Shown here piece by piece: positions 15,681 to 23,698 of a stretch of DNA of 54,471 nucleotides. The DNA comes from an uncultured Bacteroides sp. GTDB lineage: Bacteria > Bacteroidota > Bacteroidia > Bacteroidales > Bacteroidaceae. The notes beneath the pieces are model-generated. The model did no database searches. It was given only the letters and a program-made list of their open reading frames with translations, and was not told the DNA's origin. Every line of letters starts with the position of its first letter. Position 1 is the stretch's first letter. The translations under genes and the position numbers were made by a program. Where the stretch lies: positions 1-54,471 of the forward strand of contig CAJKOW010000005.1 of assembly GCA_905201685.1 (NCBI GenBank), given 5' to 3'.

Positions 15681-16294
15681 ATGTCTTTCAGTTCTTCTAT
15701 GTTCTTTTTAATGTTGTCTAAATGTTTGTAGATGCCTTTCCGGTAGAGCAGACCGATAACGAGGACATCGAGGATGAGGAAAACCGTGATGAGGAAAAAC
15801 TGGGTACCGATGGCTTTCAGGTGATAGCCCATGATCCAATAGTTAAATGCATTGAACACAATAACCCATATGCAAAGGGCTATGATCTCGTTGCGTGTCC
15901 ATCGGCGGAAGACGGTCATGCGGCGACTTACTTCGGCAACCGACATTTCGTCTATACGAGTGCGCCTGTTCCAGCGGTAGGTTTTCCAGTCCCACCAGAT
16001 ACCGATAATGATGCTGATGCCAATAAATAACAGGAGCAGTGAAATTTTGTGTTGTGTATCGGTATTCTCTACGACGCTCTGCATGACGGACAGAACGACG
16101 ATAAGTAGCAACAAAACTATGCCGCCTGCTACGATTGAGATGCGTTGCAGGCCTAATATCCGGCCAATGCTTTTTGCCGTACCGGCTTTACAGTGCTCAA
16201 TAAGTTCTTTGATCTGTTTTCCGTTGGCGATTGGCTCTTGTTGCAGTTGTCTGTCCAATGTATTCCACGATTTCTTCAATTCATCCAAATCCAT
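15668..16294 (-). CDS. Four-helix membrane protein, possible anti-sigma factor
   Basis: A 208-residue protein with a charged N-terminus (MDLDELKKSWNTLDRQLQQ), two hydrophobic hairpins (about 48-100 and 137-185) and a charged C-terminal tail. I recognise no enzyme motif. It starts 4 bases after the ECF sigma factor stop and ends overlapping the metallophosphatase, so it is the middle gene of a three-gene operon. The position directly after an ECF sigma gene and the cytoplasmic charged N-terminus suggest a membrane-bound regulator of that sigma factor. There is no recognisable zinc anti-sigma motif (HxxxCxxC), so this is an inference from context only. Confidence 0.6.
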   Translation of the reverse strand: MDLDELKKSWNTLDRQLQQEPIANGKQIKELIEHCKAGTAKSIGRILGLQRISIVAGGIVLLLLIVVLSVMQSVVENTDTQHKISLLLLFIGISIIIGIWWDWKTYRWNRRTRIDEMSVAEVSRRMTVFRRWTRNEIIALCIWVIVFNAFNYWIMGYHLKAIGTQFFLITVFLILDVLVIGLLYRKGIYKHLDNIKKNIEELKDICTE

Positions 16295-16298
16295 ATGT

Positions 16299-16784
16299 CT
16301 ATTCCTCCTTGTTCATTTTTCTCAGTTTGTCTTTTATTCGGCTTAGTTTTGTAGCTACGTTAGTTTGGGTCAGTCCGGTGATTTCGGCAATTTCTTCGTA
16401 ACTCTTGTCTTCCAGATAGAGCAGGATAATCGATTTTTCCAATTGTCCCAACCGATTAATCATGCCATACATCCGTTTCAGCATGGCTTGTGTTTCGTCG
16501 GCCTCGTCAATGCGGTCGGCTATTTGCGACAGTGTCACAATTTCTGGAATATTTTTTTCTTTCCGGATAAAGCTGATACAAGTGTTCAGAGCAATGCGGT
16601 AGATCCATGTTGAGATTTTGCATTCATTGCGAAACTTGGGGTATGCTTTCCACAAGTTAATGACTACTTCCTGATACAAGTCGTTGAGGGTAGCATGGGG
16701 AGTGGTGTACAAGTAGCACACCTTGTAGATGACACGCTCATATTCCTGTATGAGGGTTACAAATTCTTGCTCTGCATGTTCCAT
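16299..16784 (-). CDS. ECF-type RNA polymerase sigma factor
   Basis: A 161-residue extracytoplasmic-function sigma factor. Region 2 is seen at about 8-75 (IYKVCYLYTTPHATLNDLYQEV, then FRNECKISTWIYRIALN) and region 4 at about 105-158, with the helix-turn-helix KSYEEIAEITGLTQTNVATKLSRIKDKL. It should direct RNA polymerase to a small regulon. The downstream membrane protein and metallophosphatase are its operon partners, and the former is a candidate for its control. No FecR-type anti-sigma or TonB receptor is nearby, so it is not a polysaccharide or iron type system by context. Confidence 0.9.
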   Translation of the reverse strand: MEHAEQEFVTLIQEYERVIYKVCYLYTTPHATLNDLYQEVVINLWKAYPKFRNECKISTWIYRIALNTCISFIRKEKNIPEIVTLSQIADRIDEADETQAMLKRMYGMINRLGQLEKSIILLYLEDKSYEEIAEITGLTQTNVATKLSRIKDKLRKMNKEE

Positions 16785-16877
16785 TTTTTATTGTATCAGC
16801 TTTAGAATTCCAACCTTGCACATTCTGTTAGTCGTCTTATGCCGTTAAAAATCACAAAGCGGGGAAAAACATTGTGG

Positions 16878-16885
16878 CAAAGATA
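16878..16885 (-). promoter_or_regulatory. -7 box of the sigma-factor operon
   Basis: TATCTTTG on the minus strand fully matches TAnnTTTG, implying a leader of roughly 85 bases. No clear TTG lies at the usual upstream distance, which could reflect a weak promoter or autoregulation by the encoded sigma factor. Confidence 0.4.
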
Positions 16886-16980
16886 GGAAGATAATGCAGA
16901 AAACCTTATCGGGAAGAATATAAATTTGAGAATAATAAGTTTCTGTAACGATGCTTTTTATATAGGTTGAAATACAGAAA

Positions 16981-17020
16981 GTCTGCAAGGCGTGTCGGAG
17001 CAAACCGACGCCTTGCAGAC
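16981..17020 (-). terminator. Rho-independent terminator of the BtuG-like operon
   Basis: A strong hairpin (GTCTGCAAGGCG/CGCCTTGCAGAC extended by TCGG/CCGA, loop of about 6 bases, two-base bulge) begins 31 bases past the stop of the second YncE-like gene, followed on the minus strand by TTTCTGTATTT. The T-run is broken, but stem strength and position support termination. It separates this operon from the sigma-factor promoter. Confidence 0.75.
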
Positions 17021-17051
17021 ATGAAAAAGTGTTATGAAGGATTGTTGAAAA

Positions 17052-18329
17052 TCAGTTGTAAAATTTTCGCATGGGGAATACACCTATCGGATAGCTTGTC
17101 TGGTTTTCGATTTTCTTAATCAGCTTGGGTGTTTCACCACTGCAGTCATATATCAGCAGATAATTATGTGTAGGGATGTCGCTTTCGCTATAGTCGTCCG
17201 ACAGAGCAATGTACAGGTATTGGTTGGACGGATCGGTTATGACATTGCAATTCAGGTATTTCCCGTCGGGAGCGTCCTGTTTCGCATCGATGTAGTCGGT
17301 TGCCTGCCAAGTGTCTAACGAAAGGCGTCTGACGGTAGTGCCACCTGCTGCATAGTACAGATAATTTCCAGCTAACGCAATTCCTGAGGTGTTGAAGAAT
17401 TCGGCGGAGATGTCTTCGGCAATTTGCTTTTCTTTGGTTATCTCCCATTTGTCGAGGTCCACGAAGTACAGATAGCTTTTCTTTTCTCCTCCTCTGCCAC
17501 AAGTAGCTAACATAACTTCACGTTCGCCAGTCTGGCAAATGCCGCTGATAAAATCTCCTTTCAGATCAGGCAATACACGGCTTACTTTGTTCATGCCTTT
17601 CGAAAACTCAATCAGGCGTGTGGTTTCCCAGAAACCTCCGCCGCCACAATACAGGTGGTCTCCTACACGAATAATACCTCGGGTACTGGCTACTCCTTCT
17701 ACCGTATTGCCTTGGTTGCCGAAATGGAAGGAGCCTTCGATGATGTTCAAATCTCCCGTAGTACTGTCGAAGCGGAATACGCCTTGTGCATCAGAAAAGA
17801 AAATATTTTGTTCGTCGAGAACTGCAATATTCTCAAGAGGGGTAGTGATCGGCATCATTTCTTCTGGATCAAGGCTTCCTTCAGGACGATGAAACTTGAG
17901 CTCATCCATTTTATATGCTTTTTCCCGTTTTAAAGTGACAGCATCGGCTATAACCAGTACTCCATCTCCTTCTTCACCATTAGGACTGTAGATGCCGTTA
18001 CTTATCAGGTAGATTTTTCCATTATACATATAAAGATCTTGAGCTTCATTTCCAAAGGCGGTTCCATTCACTTTTTTATAGCTGTTTTCTTCAATAGTAC
18101 CTTCTGGACTGATATAGGTGATAGTACTGTTTTGTGAGAGACGTGCTCCCTGGTTCAGGATTATCACTCCATCCGGATGGGCATATCCGTCCAGATAGGT
18201 TGTTTCGTCGTTGGAGTTGTTGGAATCGCCGGGAGTTTCATCAATCGTATCGGAAGAACATCCGGTCACCAAACTCAGTGTACAGAAGCTGGCTATACAA
18301 GCCATCATGATTGTTTTATTTATTTTCAT
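17052..18329 (-). CDS. Surface lipoprotein, YncE/DUF5074 beta-propeller (BtuG-like)
   Basis: A 425-residue lipoprotein (signal peptide ending LVTGC, then SSDTIDE, an acidic stretch that fits surface export in Bacteroidetes). The rest has repeated beta-propeller blades with motifs seen in YncE/DUF5074 proteins: GVIILNQGA, TYISPEGTIEENSYK, GNEAQDLYMYNGKIYLISNG, and later GIALAGNYLYYAAGG and NQYLYIALSDD. It lies 20 bases after its paralogue, in the operon downstream of a cobalamin riboswitch. In Bacteroides, BtuG proteins are surface seven-bladed propellers that bind B12 extremely tightly and pass it to BtuB. Family character and riboswitch make this the best guess, but no BtuB is adjacent and the B12-binding role is inferred. 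Confidence 0.72.
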   Translation of the reverse strand: MKINKTIMMACIASFCTLSLVTGCSSDTIDETPGDSNNSNDETTYLDGYAHPDGVIILNQGARLSQNSTITYISPEGTIEENSYKKVNGTAFGNEAQDLYMYNGKIYLISNGIYSPNGEEGDGVLVIADAVTLKREKAYKMDELKFHRPEGSLDPEEMMPITTPLENIAVLDEQNIFFSDAQGVFRFDSTTGDLNIIEGSFHFGNQGNTVEGVASTRGIIRVGDHLYCGGGGFWETTRLIEFSKGMNKVSRVLPDLKGDFISGICQTGEREVMLATCGRGGEKKSYLYFVDLDKWEITKEKQIAEDISAEFFNTSGIALAGNYLYYAAGGTTVRRLSLDTWQATDYIDAKQDAPDGKYLNCNVITDPSNQYLYIALSDDYSESDIPTHNYLLIYDCSGETPKLIKKIENQTSYPIGVFPMRKFYN

Positions 18330-18349
18330 CTTTCAAGTCTCTTTATCAA

Positions 18350-19807
18350 TTAATTTTCAGGGTAGAAATAACATCCGGCAGGGAAGTTTGTATAATTTTC
18401 GTATTTGGCAGCAGGGGCATCTTTACTTGCGTTAAAATCGAATGCCCATATCTGGTTGGTTTGGAACTGGGCATATGATTTGATGGTGTTGATGTATACC
18501 TGTCCAGTTTTAGGGTGAACAGCTATGTTATTGTAAAGCATTCCTGCATTATTGTCTAAGGTATTCAAGTCACAAAGAATTTCTTCAGAATCAAGTCCGC
18601 TTGTTTCATCCAGTGCTGGATCATCATTGAAATTCATCTGGTAGATTGTTGTTCCATCAGCGTAGTAGAAAGTGTTTCCTTTAACAGCGAAACCCATACC
18701 AGATGAGCCTACCGAAGGCTTAACACTTATTTGACGTTGTATAGTTTCGCGGGTTGTCGGATTAAATTTGCTGATGGCGCTCTGACCGGCACCGAACGAC
18801 ATGACCCATATATCGCCGTCGTCGGCAGGCTTAATACCCAGTACCGTGTTGATTTGGCACGAGAGGGTATATGGGAAAAGTATTTTTTTCACAGAGTCGT
18901 CCTCTGGCGTAATTTCAATGATACCGCTGATTAATCCTGGTTTGTACGTATAAACCTTTCCATTTCTGGTGAAAAACTGAGATTTTGGGGCTTGTTCGGT
19001 TCCTTCTACAAATTTCAATTCTTTTGAAGACATATCCAGATGTTTAATTCCCTCATTGTCTCGAATGTATACGTGTTGCTCATCAATGACGGCAATGTGG
19101 CTTGGCCAATCTATTCCAGGAAGTTCGGCATTGCTGAATGCTATTTCTTTTTTTAATGTTTTGGCGTTTACTACTATCAGCATTCCGTCGTTGTCGAAGT
19201 GGCTGCCTACGGCATTCATGTCTCCGTTTTGTGAAATTATATAGATCTTTCCGTCGCAAAAGGCCATGTCTTGTGCAACGTTGCCAAGTTCAGTACCATT
19301 GACAGCTTTATAAGCATCATCGATGACATAGCCTTCAGGAGTGATGTACGTCAGCGAACCGTTTTCGGTTGTCATGTTACCTTCATTCAATACAAAAGTT
19401 CCGTTAGGGTCATCAAATGAGTTTAAACAGTATAAGTCAACCTTTGATGAAATTTTTTGTTCGCCTTCTCCTTGTACGTTTACTGTCAATGTAATTTTCG
19501 ATACTGCATTTTCAGAAGCTTGTATGCTGATGGAGTGGTTAGTTTCGTCTACTTGTGCGTTCCAGCCTTCGGGTAGTGTGGCAATGTTTATTGCATTCGC
19601 ATTTTGGGCAGAATATTCTAATTGATAGCTTTGTCCAGGTATGACAAAGAAAGGGGTGGTCTCATCAAGTTGGGTTATCCATTCGAATTCTGGCGCAAGT
19701 GCTACAGGGGAATCCTTATCGTCACTACAGCTTGTAAAAAACAATACGTTAACAAATAAAATGACGGCCCATAGTGTCTTCAGCCTCATGTTAAATAAAA
19801 CTTTCAT
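18350..19807 (-). CDS. Surface lipoprotein with Ig-like domain and YncE/DUF5074 propeller (BtuG-like)
   Basis: A 485-residue lipoprotein (VLFFTSC lipobox followed by SDDKDS, a surface-export-like acidic tail). Residues about 35-125 form an extra beta-sandwich (VIPGQSYQLEYSAQ to ISIQASENAVSKITLTVNVQ) that the downstream paralogue lacks. The propeller part then starts (GTFVLNEGNMTTENGSLTYI, GNVAQDMAFCDGKIYIISQ, IAVIDEQHVYIRD, GFAVKGNTFYYADG, VAVHPKTGQVYI-like block). It is the first gene after the cobalamin riboswitch, about 300 bases downstream of the aptamer. A role in B12 capture at the cell surface is inferred from fold plus riboswitch. The start could be six codons later (second Met), which would leave the signal peptide intact. 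Confidence 0.72.
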   Translation of the reverse strand: MKVLFNMRLKTLWAVILFVNVLFFTSCSDDKDSPVALAPEFEWITQLDETTPFFVIPGQSYQLEYSAQNANAINIATLPEGWNAQVDETNHSISIQASENAVSKITLTVNVQGEGEQKISSKVDLYCLNSFDDPNGTFVLNEGNMTTENGSLTYITPEGYVIDDAYKAVNGTELGNVAQDMAFCDGKIYIISQNGDMNAVGSHFDNDGMLIVVNAKTLKKEIAFSNAELPGIDWPSHIAVIDEQHVYIRDNEGIKHLDMSSKELKFVEGTEQAPKSQFFTRNGKVYTYKPGLISGIIEITPEDDSVKKILFPYTLSCQINTVLGIKPADDGDIWVMSFGAGQSAISKFNPTTRETIQRQISVKPSVGSSGMGFAVKGNTFYYADGTTIYQMNFNDDPALDETSGLDSEEILCDLNTLDNNAGMLYNNIAVHPKTGQVYINTIKSYAQFQTNQIWAFDFNASKDAPAAKYENYTNFPAGCYFYPEN

Positions 19808-20111
19808 TACTTTTTTGATTTAGATTAATAATTGATTATTAATAAAATAACTTTTTAAAATCAACAGTTGGAGAAAGTTTAAGTGTTTCTTGAAGACTTG
19901 TCTGACATATAGATATAGCCATATAATCACAACAAATCACATATCATGTTGATGATATGATTTGAAAATGTGACCGGTAATCTTACAATAATGCAAATTA
20001 TACAGGGCACAATAATTCATATCCCGAATTGAAGGATATGCAAACACTAAAAAATTATCCAGCATTCTGCTAATGCACCAAATCGAACTGTCCTCGCGTC
20101 CGATTTATCTT

Positions 20112-20290
20112 AAATGATGGCAGGTCTTCTGACTGACTCTCGCCTTTGACCCCTTCCCGGTTTTACCCAGTGGCATAAGTATTTGTCAAAGCCGATAAAA
20201 AAAGAGCTTCACAGCAGCGGGACTGTTCGGGACTTTCACCCGATTCCCTTTTAATCCGTATAGCCGAACGGCCACACAGAACCAATCGGC
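20112..20290 (-). promoter_or_regulatory. Cobalamin (B12) riboswitch
   Basis: Read on the minus strand, the hallmark blocks occur in order: GGGAATCGGGTGAAAGTCCCG, ACAGTCCCGCTGCTGTGAAGCTC, GCCACTGG, GGGAAGG and the B12 box GTCAGAAGACCTGCC (20119-20133). This is the adenosylcobalamin-class aptamer layout (length about 180 nt). It sits just downstream of a promoter and upstream of the two YncE/DUF5074 lipoprotein genes. High B12 should lower expression. A leader of about 300 nt separates the aptamer from the first ATG; it has a small GCATT/AATGC hairpin followed by a T-run (about 20049-20077), which might be a weak terminator, but the expression platform is not clear to me. Confidence 0.92.
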
Positions 20291-20292
20291 CG

Positions 20293-20320
20293 CAAAGATA
20301 GAGATGATATGTGAAGCCAA
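20293..20320 (-). promoter_or_regulatory. Promoter of the riboswitch-controlled operon
   Basis: A -7 box TATCTTTG (complement of 20293-20300) is preceded by a TTG (complement of 20318-20320) at 17 bases, a little short of the usual 19-21. Transcription would begin at the first bases of the B12 aptamer, which fits a riboswitch leader. Confidence 0.55.
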
Positions 20321-20416
20321 TGAATGAATTAAAGAATATTATAATTAATAAACTTTTAGAAAGAAGATGTGGTTCGTCGCCGGAAAGCTACCGAGACGGA
20401 TGAGTAAAAAGAATGC

Positions 20417-21307
20417 TTAAACCTGCCTTGTGGAGAGGAATTTTCGCATTTCACAAGCCGGAATTTGGCGGCGTTGGGCGTAATCGTTGAGTTGTTCATC
20501 ATCAACTGCTCCTATAGAGAAATAATGAGCCGCTGGATGAGAAATCATTAGGCCGCAAACTGATGCATGGGGATGCATGGCACCGTTTTCGGTAAGCGTG
20601 ATGCCGATTTGTTTCATATTTAGTAATTGATCGAGCAGGAAACTGACTGATTGATCGGGTAGTGAGGGATAGCCAACAGCAGGGCGAATACCTTGAAACT
20701 TCTCGGCTAAGAGTTCGGGGATCGTCAACGATTCGTTGGGAGCGTATCCCCAGGCGTATTTACGTACGTATTCGTGCATTTTTTCGGTGGCAGCTTCGGC
20801 TAAACGGTCGGATAAGGTTTGTGCCAGGAGATGTTGGTAGGGATCATTATTATAAGATTTTTCGGCTGCTTGTCCGGCTGTGGAGGCAAAAAGTCCGATG
20901 GTATCAGTAATGCCAGATGATAGTGGACGTATAAAATCGCTCAGGCAGAGATATGGAGTACCGTCAGGGTGGGGTGTCTGTTGCCGTAATAGGGGAAATA
21001 GAGTACCTTCAATAATGAAATTATCACCGTAGGAATTGGCACGGCACAGCCTGAAAAGGCTGTGTACCATGTGTCCTTCTTCATCCAGATGATTGAGCAT
21101 ATTACACGCTTCCTTGTACAGCTGTATAGCTTCGGCTGCTTTTGGGCGCTCTTCTTCGGAGAAAGAGGACAACCACATAGCATGACAAGCTTCACAGCTA
21201 TGAATATCGGCTATGCCGGCATAGCGAGGTTGGAAGCCCCAAGCATGAAAAAAATAGATCCAGTTGATATAGGGAGCTACATCGTGGATTCGGTAAGTGA
21301 GTATCAT
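20417..21307 (-). CDS. Free-standing MetH reactivation domain
   Basis: About 296 residues from the ATG at 21307 (MILTYRIHD). I prefer this start because the longer frame would run into the dihydroorotase gene; it leaves a 25-base gap. The sequence matches the AdoMet-binding activation domain of cobalamin-dependent methionine synthase: the RPAVGYPSLPDQS block (RxxxGY AdoMet contact) and LTENGAMHPHASVCGLMISHP, then AHYFSIGAVDDEQLNDYAQRR near the C-terminus. In MetH this domain supports reductive methylation of oxidised cob(II)alamin. Here it is a separate protein of full domain length (E. coli domain about 330). A catalytic MetH is not in the window. Location beside the B12 riboswitch supports a B12-linked role. 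Confidence 0.85.
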   Translation of the reverse strand: MILTYRIHDVAPYINWIYFFHAWGFQPRYAGIADIHSCEACHAMWLSSFSEEERPKAAEAIQLYKEACNMLNHLDEEGHMVHSLFRLCRANSYGDNFIIEGTLFPLLRQQTPHPDGTPYLCLSDFIRPLSSGITDTIGLFASTAGQAAEKSYNNDPYQHLLAQTLSDRLAEAATEKMHEYVRKYAWGYAPNESLTIPELLAEKFQGIRPAVGYPSLPDQSVSFLLDQLLNMKQIGITLTENGAMHPHASVCGLMISHPAAHYFSIGAVDDEQLNDYAQRRQIPACEMRKFLSTRQV

Positions 21308-21332
21308 GTTTTTTCTGTTTACAAAGAAAAGA

Positions 21333-22682
21333 TCACATGTCGAAACGGAGCTCTTCTCCCCGATAGTTGTCATCAACAAAGCCGTCGCTATATACCGTAT
21401 GACCATTAACTATTGTTCTTTCTACTTTCCACTCAAAGCTGCGTCCCTCAAGTGGACTCCATCCACATTTGCTTTGGATGAGATGTTTCTCCAATGTCCA
21501 TGGACAATTTGGGCGAACTAATACCACGTCAGCCTTATAGCCTTCGCGAATGAAACCTCGTCCTTGGATGTGGTATAGTTGGGCTGGGGCATGGCACATT
21601 TTTTGTATTACCTTTTCGATGGTAAATACACCTTCATTGACCAATTGCAACATGCTTATAAGTGAGAATTGTATCATTGGCATGCCTGACATAGCTTTTA
21701 ATGCTCCACCTTTTTTCTCGGTAATGAGGTGGGGGGCATGGTCGGTGGCAATGACGTCTATTATGTCGGCATTAACAGCTGCACGCAGGGCGTCACGGTC
21801 AGCTTTGGATTTGACGGCGGGGTTACACTTTATGAGGGTGTCCAAGGTGCGATAGTCGGCTTGGCTGAATATGAGATGGGCAATACAGGCTTCACCTGTA
21901 ATCTTTTTGTCGCAGACAGGACCTGCCTTTAATAACTTAAGTTCACGGGCTGTTGAAAGGTGGAGCACATGTAACCGGGCACCGGTCTCACGTGCTAATT
22001 GTACCGCTAAACTTGATGAGGCATAACAAGCTGCAGACGAACGTATGTTGGGATGTTTGTTAACGGGTATGTCATCAGCATCGGCATACATGGCTTTGTA
22101 TTTTTCTGTATTGCGACGTATGGTGGCAGGGTCTTCGCAGTGTACAGCGATGATCATGTCAGTACTTCCAAAGATGGTACGCAGGCTTTCCATACGATCG
22201 ACCAGCATATTGCCGGTACTGGATCCCATGAACAATTTGATGCCACACACGCGGTGTTTGTCGATCTTGCTAAACTCGGTATAATTGTTGTTGGTCGCAC
22301 CAAAATAACATGAGTGGTTAACGATACACTTTTCGTTCAACAGTTCGAGTTTGGCATTGAGGGCATCGATTGTGACGGTTTGTGGATTGGTATTGGGCAT
22401 ATCCATGATGCTGGTTACGCCACCTGCAGCTGCTGCCCGACTTTCGCTCGATATGTCAGCTTTGTGTGTCAGTCCCGGATCACGGAAATGTACGTGATCG
22501 TCAATAATACCTGGTAGCAGGTAGCATCCGGTTGCGTCAATGGTTTCGTCGCAAGGAGCAGAAAGAGGTTTTCCGTGTGTCAGTACTTCGGTAATGTATC
22601 CTTGGTCGCTGATGACAATAGAGCCTTGTGTAGTTTCGCCCTCATTGACGATAAGGGCATTATGTATAAGAATACGTTTCAT
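21333..22682 (-). CDS. pyrC: Dihydroorotase
   Basis: A 449-residue amidohydrolase for pyrimidine synthesis, closing carbamoyl aspartate to dihydroorotate. Visible motifs: PGIIDDHVHFRDPG (metal-binding HxH plus substrate Arg), MDMPNTNP, GIKLFMGSSTGN (the usual metal-bridging Lys position), IAVHCEDP, LHVLHLSTARE and DVIATDHAPHL with the catalytic Asp. Length suits the class I dihydroorotase of Bacteroidetes. It follows the glycosyltransferase gene by 45 bases and precedes the MetH activation-domain gene by 25, so all three are likely co-transcribed although their pathways differ. Confidence 0.93.
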   Translation of the reverse strand: MKRILIHNALIVNEGETTQGSIVISDQGYITEVLTHGKPLSAPCDETIDATGCYLLPGIIDDHVHFRDPGLTHKADISSESRAAAAGGVTSIMDMPNTNPQTVTIDALNAKLELLNEKCIVNHSCYFGATNNNYTEFSKIDKHRVCGIKLFMGSSTGNMLVDRMESLRTIFGSTDMIIAVHCEDPATIRRNTEKYKAMYADADDIPVNKHPNIRSSAACYASSSLAVQLARETGARLHVLHLSTARELKLLKAGPVCDKKITGEACIAHLIFSQADYRTLDTLIKCNPAVKSKADRDALRAAVNADIIDVIATDHAPHLITEKKGGALKAMSGMPMIQFSLISMLQLVNEGVFTIEKVIQKMCHAPAQLYHIQGRGFIREGYKADVVLVRPNCPWTLEKHLIQSKCGWSPLEGRSFEWKVERTIVNGHTVYSDGFVDDNYRGEELRFDM

Positions 22683-22727
22683 TATGATAAAGGTTGGAAG
22701 TTTGAATGCTTGTTAATATACCTTTTA

Positions 22728-23471
22728 CTATATGCCTTTCGGATATTTTTTAAACCAACTATCCCATTTTAATCGGATAACTCCGAAAACAGCTTCTCCG
22801 AAAATGCTACTGTTCATTTTAGAGGTACCTAATTCACGGTTAATGAAGATAACGGGAACTTCTTTTATTTGGAATCCACATTTGTATGCGGTAAATTTCA
22901 TTTCTATTTGAAACGCATATCCTTTGAAGCGAATACTGTCAAGCTGGATGGTTTCCAAAACTTTACGGCGATAGCATACAAAGCCTGCTGTGGTATCATG
23001 GATTGGCAGTCCGGTGATGATGCGTACATATTTGGAGGCAAAGTAAGACATCAATACACGTCCCATGGGCCAGTTTACGACATTAACTCCACTGACGTAT
23101 CGTGAACCGATAGATACGTCTGCTCCATTTTTTGCACAAGCTTCGTACAGACGTGGCAGATCTTTAGGATTGTGGCTGAAGTCAGCATCCATTTCGAAGA
23201 TATATTCGTAGCTATGTTCAAGAGCCCATTTGAAACCTGCAATATAAGCGGTACCTAATCCCAGCTTCCCACGGCGTTCGACCATGAAGAGACGTTCAGG
23301 AAACTCTTGTTGAAGTGTTCGTACGATAGAAGCGGTACCGTCAGGAGAACCGTCTTCGATGACAAGGATGTGAAATCCATGTTCGAGGCTGAAGACGGCA
23401 CGGATAATGTTTTCAATATTCTCCCGCTCGTTGTAGGTCGGAATGATAACTATACTGTCTGAAGTCTGCAT
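22728..23471 (-). CDS. Polyprenyl-phosphate mannosyltransferase-like GT2
   Basis: A 247-residue family 2 glycosyltransferase of the dolichol-phosphate mannose synthase (DPM1) type: VIIPTYNERENIENII at the N-terminus, LVIEDGSPDGT, and EMDADFSHNPKDLPRL with the DxD-type motif. It has no C-terminal membrane helices, like the soluble DPM1 group. It would charge undecaprenyl phosphate with a sugar for glycan or glycoprotein synthesis; the sugar is not determined from sequence. It is the first gene of the run with pyrC. Confidence 0.88.
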   Translation of the reverse strand: MQTSDSIVIIPTYNERENIENIIRAVFSLEHGFHILVIEDGSPDGTASIVRTLQQEFPERLFMVERRGKLGLGTAYIAGFKWALEHSYEYIFEMDADFSHNPKDLPRLYEACAKNGADVSIGSRYVSGVNVVNWPMGRVLMSYFASKYVRIITGLPIHDTTAGFVCYRRKVLETIQLDSIRFKGYAFQIEMKFTAYKCGFQIKEVPVIFINRELGTSKMNSSIFGEAVFGVIRLKWDSWFKKYPKGI

Positions 23472-23674
23472 ATCACCTGTGAGTTAGTTTCGGTTATTAT
23501 ATGGTTGCTGAACTTGTTTTTTATAAAATACTGAGTTCTCTTCTCAATCTTGTCTAAAGCAAAGCTGGCCTTCCTCTTAATTAGAGGTATTACCTCCTCC
23601 TTATTATACTTATTATAGAGAACAAAAATACTGTTTTTTCCGTCAACGACGAATAAAACGCGTGGATTATTTCG

Positions 23675-23682
23675 TATTTTTG
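23675..23682 (+). promoter_or_regulatory. -7 box of mfd
   Basis: TATTTTTG matches TAnnTTTG and lies 16 bases before the ATG, so the leader would be very short. No good TTG at the expected distance was found. Confidence 0.35.
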
Positions 23683-23698
23683 TGCCAGAATTAGTACG

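Noticed and set aside
19839..19922. 27-codon minus-strand open frame in the riboswitch leader (MAISICQTSLQ...)
   Set aside because: Could be a leader peptide, but has no ribosome site, no regulatory codon run and no supporting conservation visible in one sequence.
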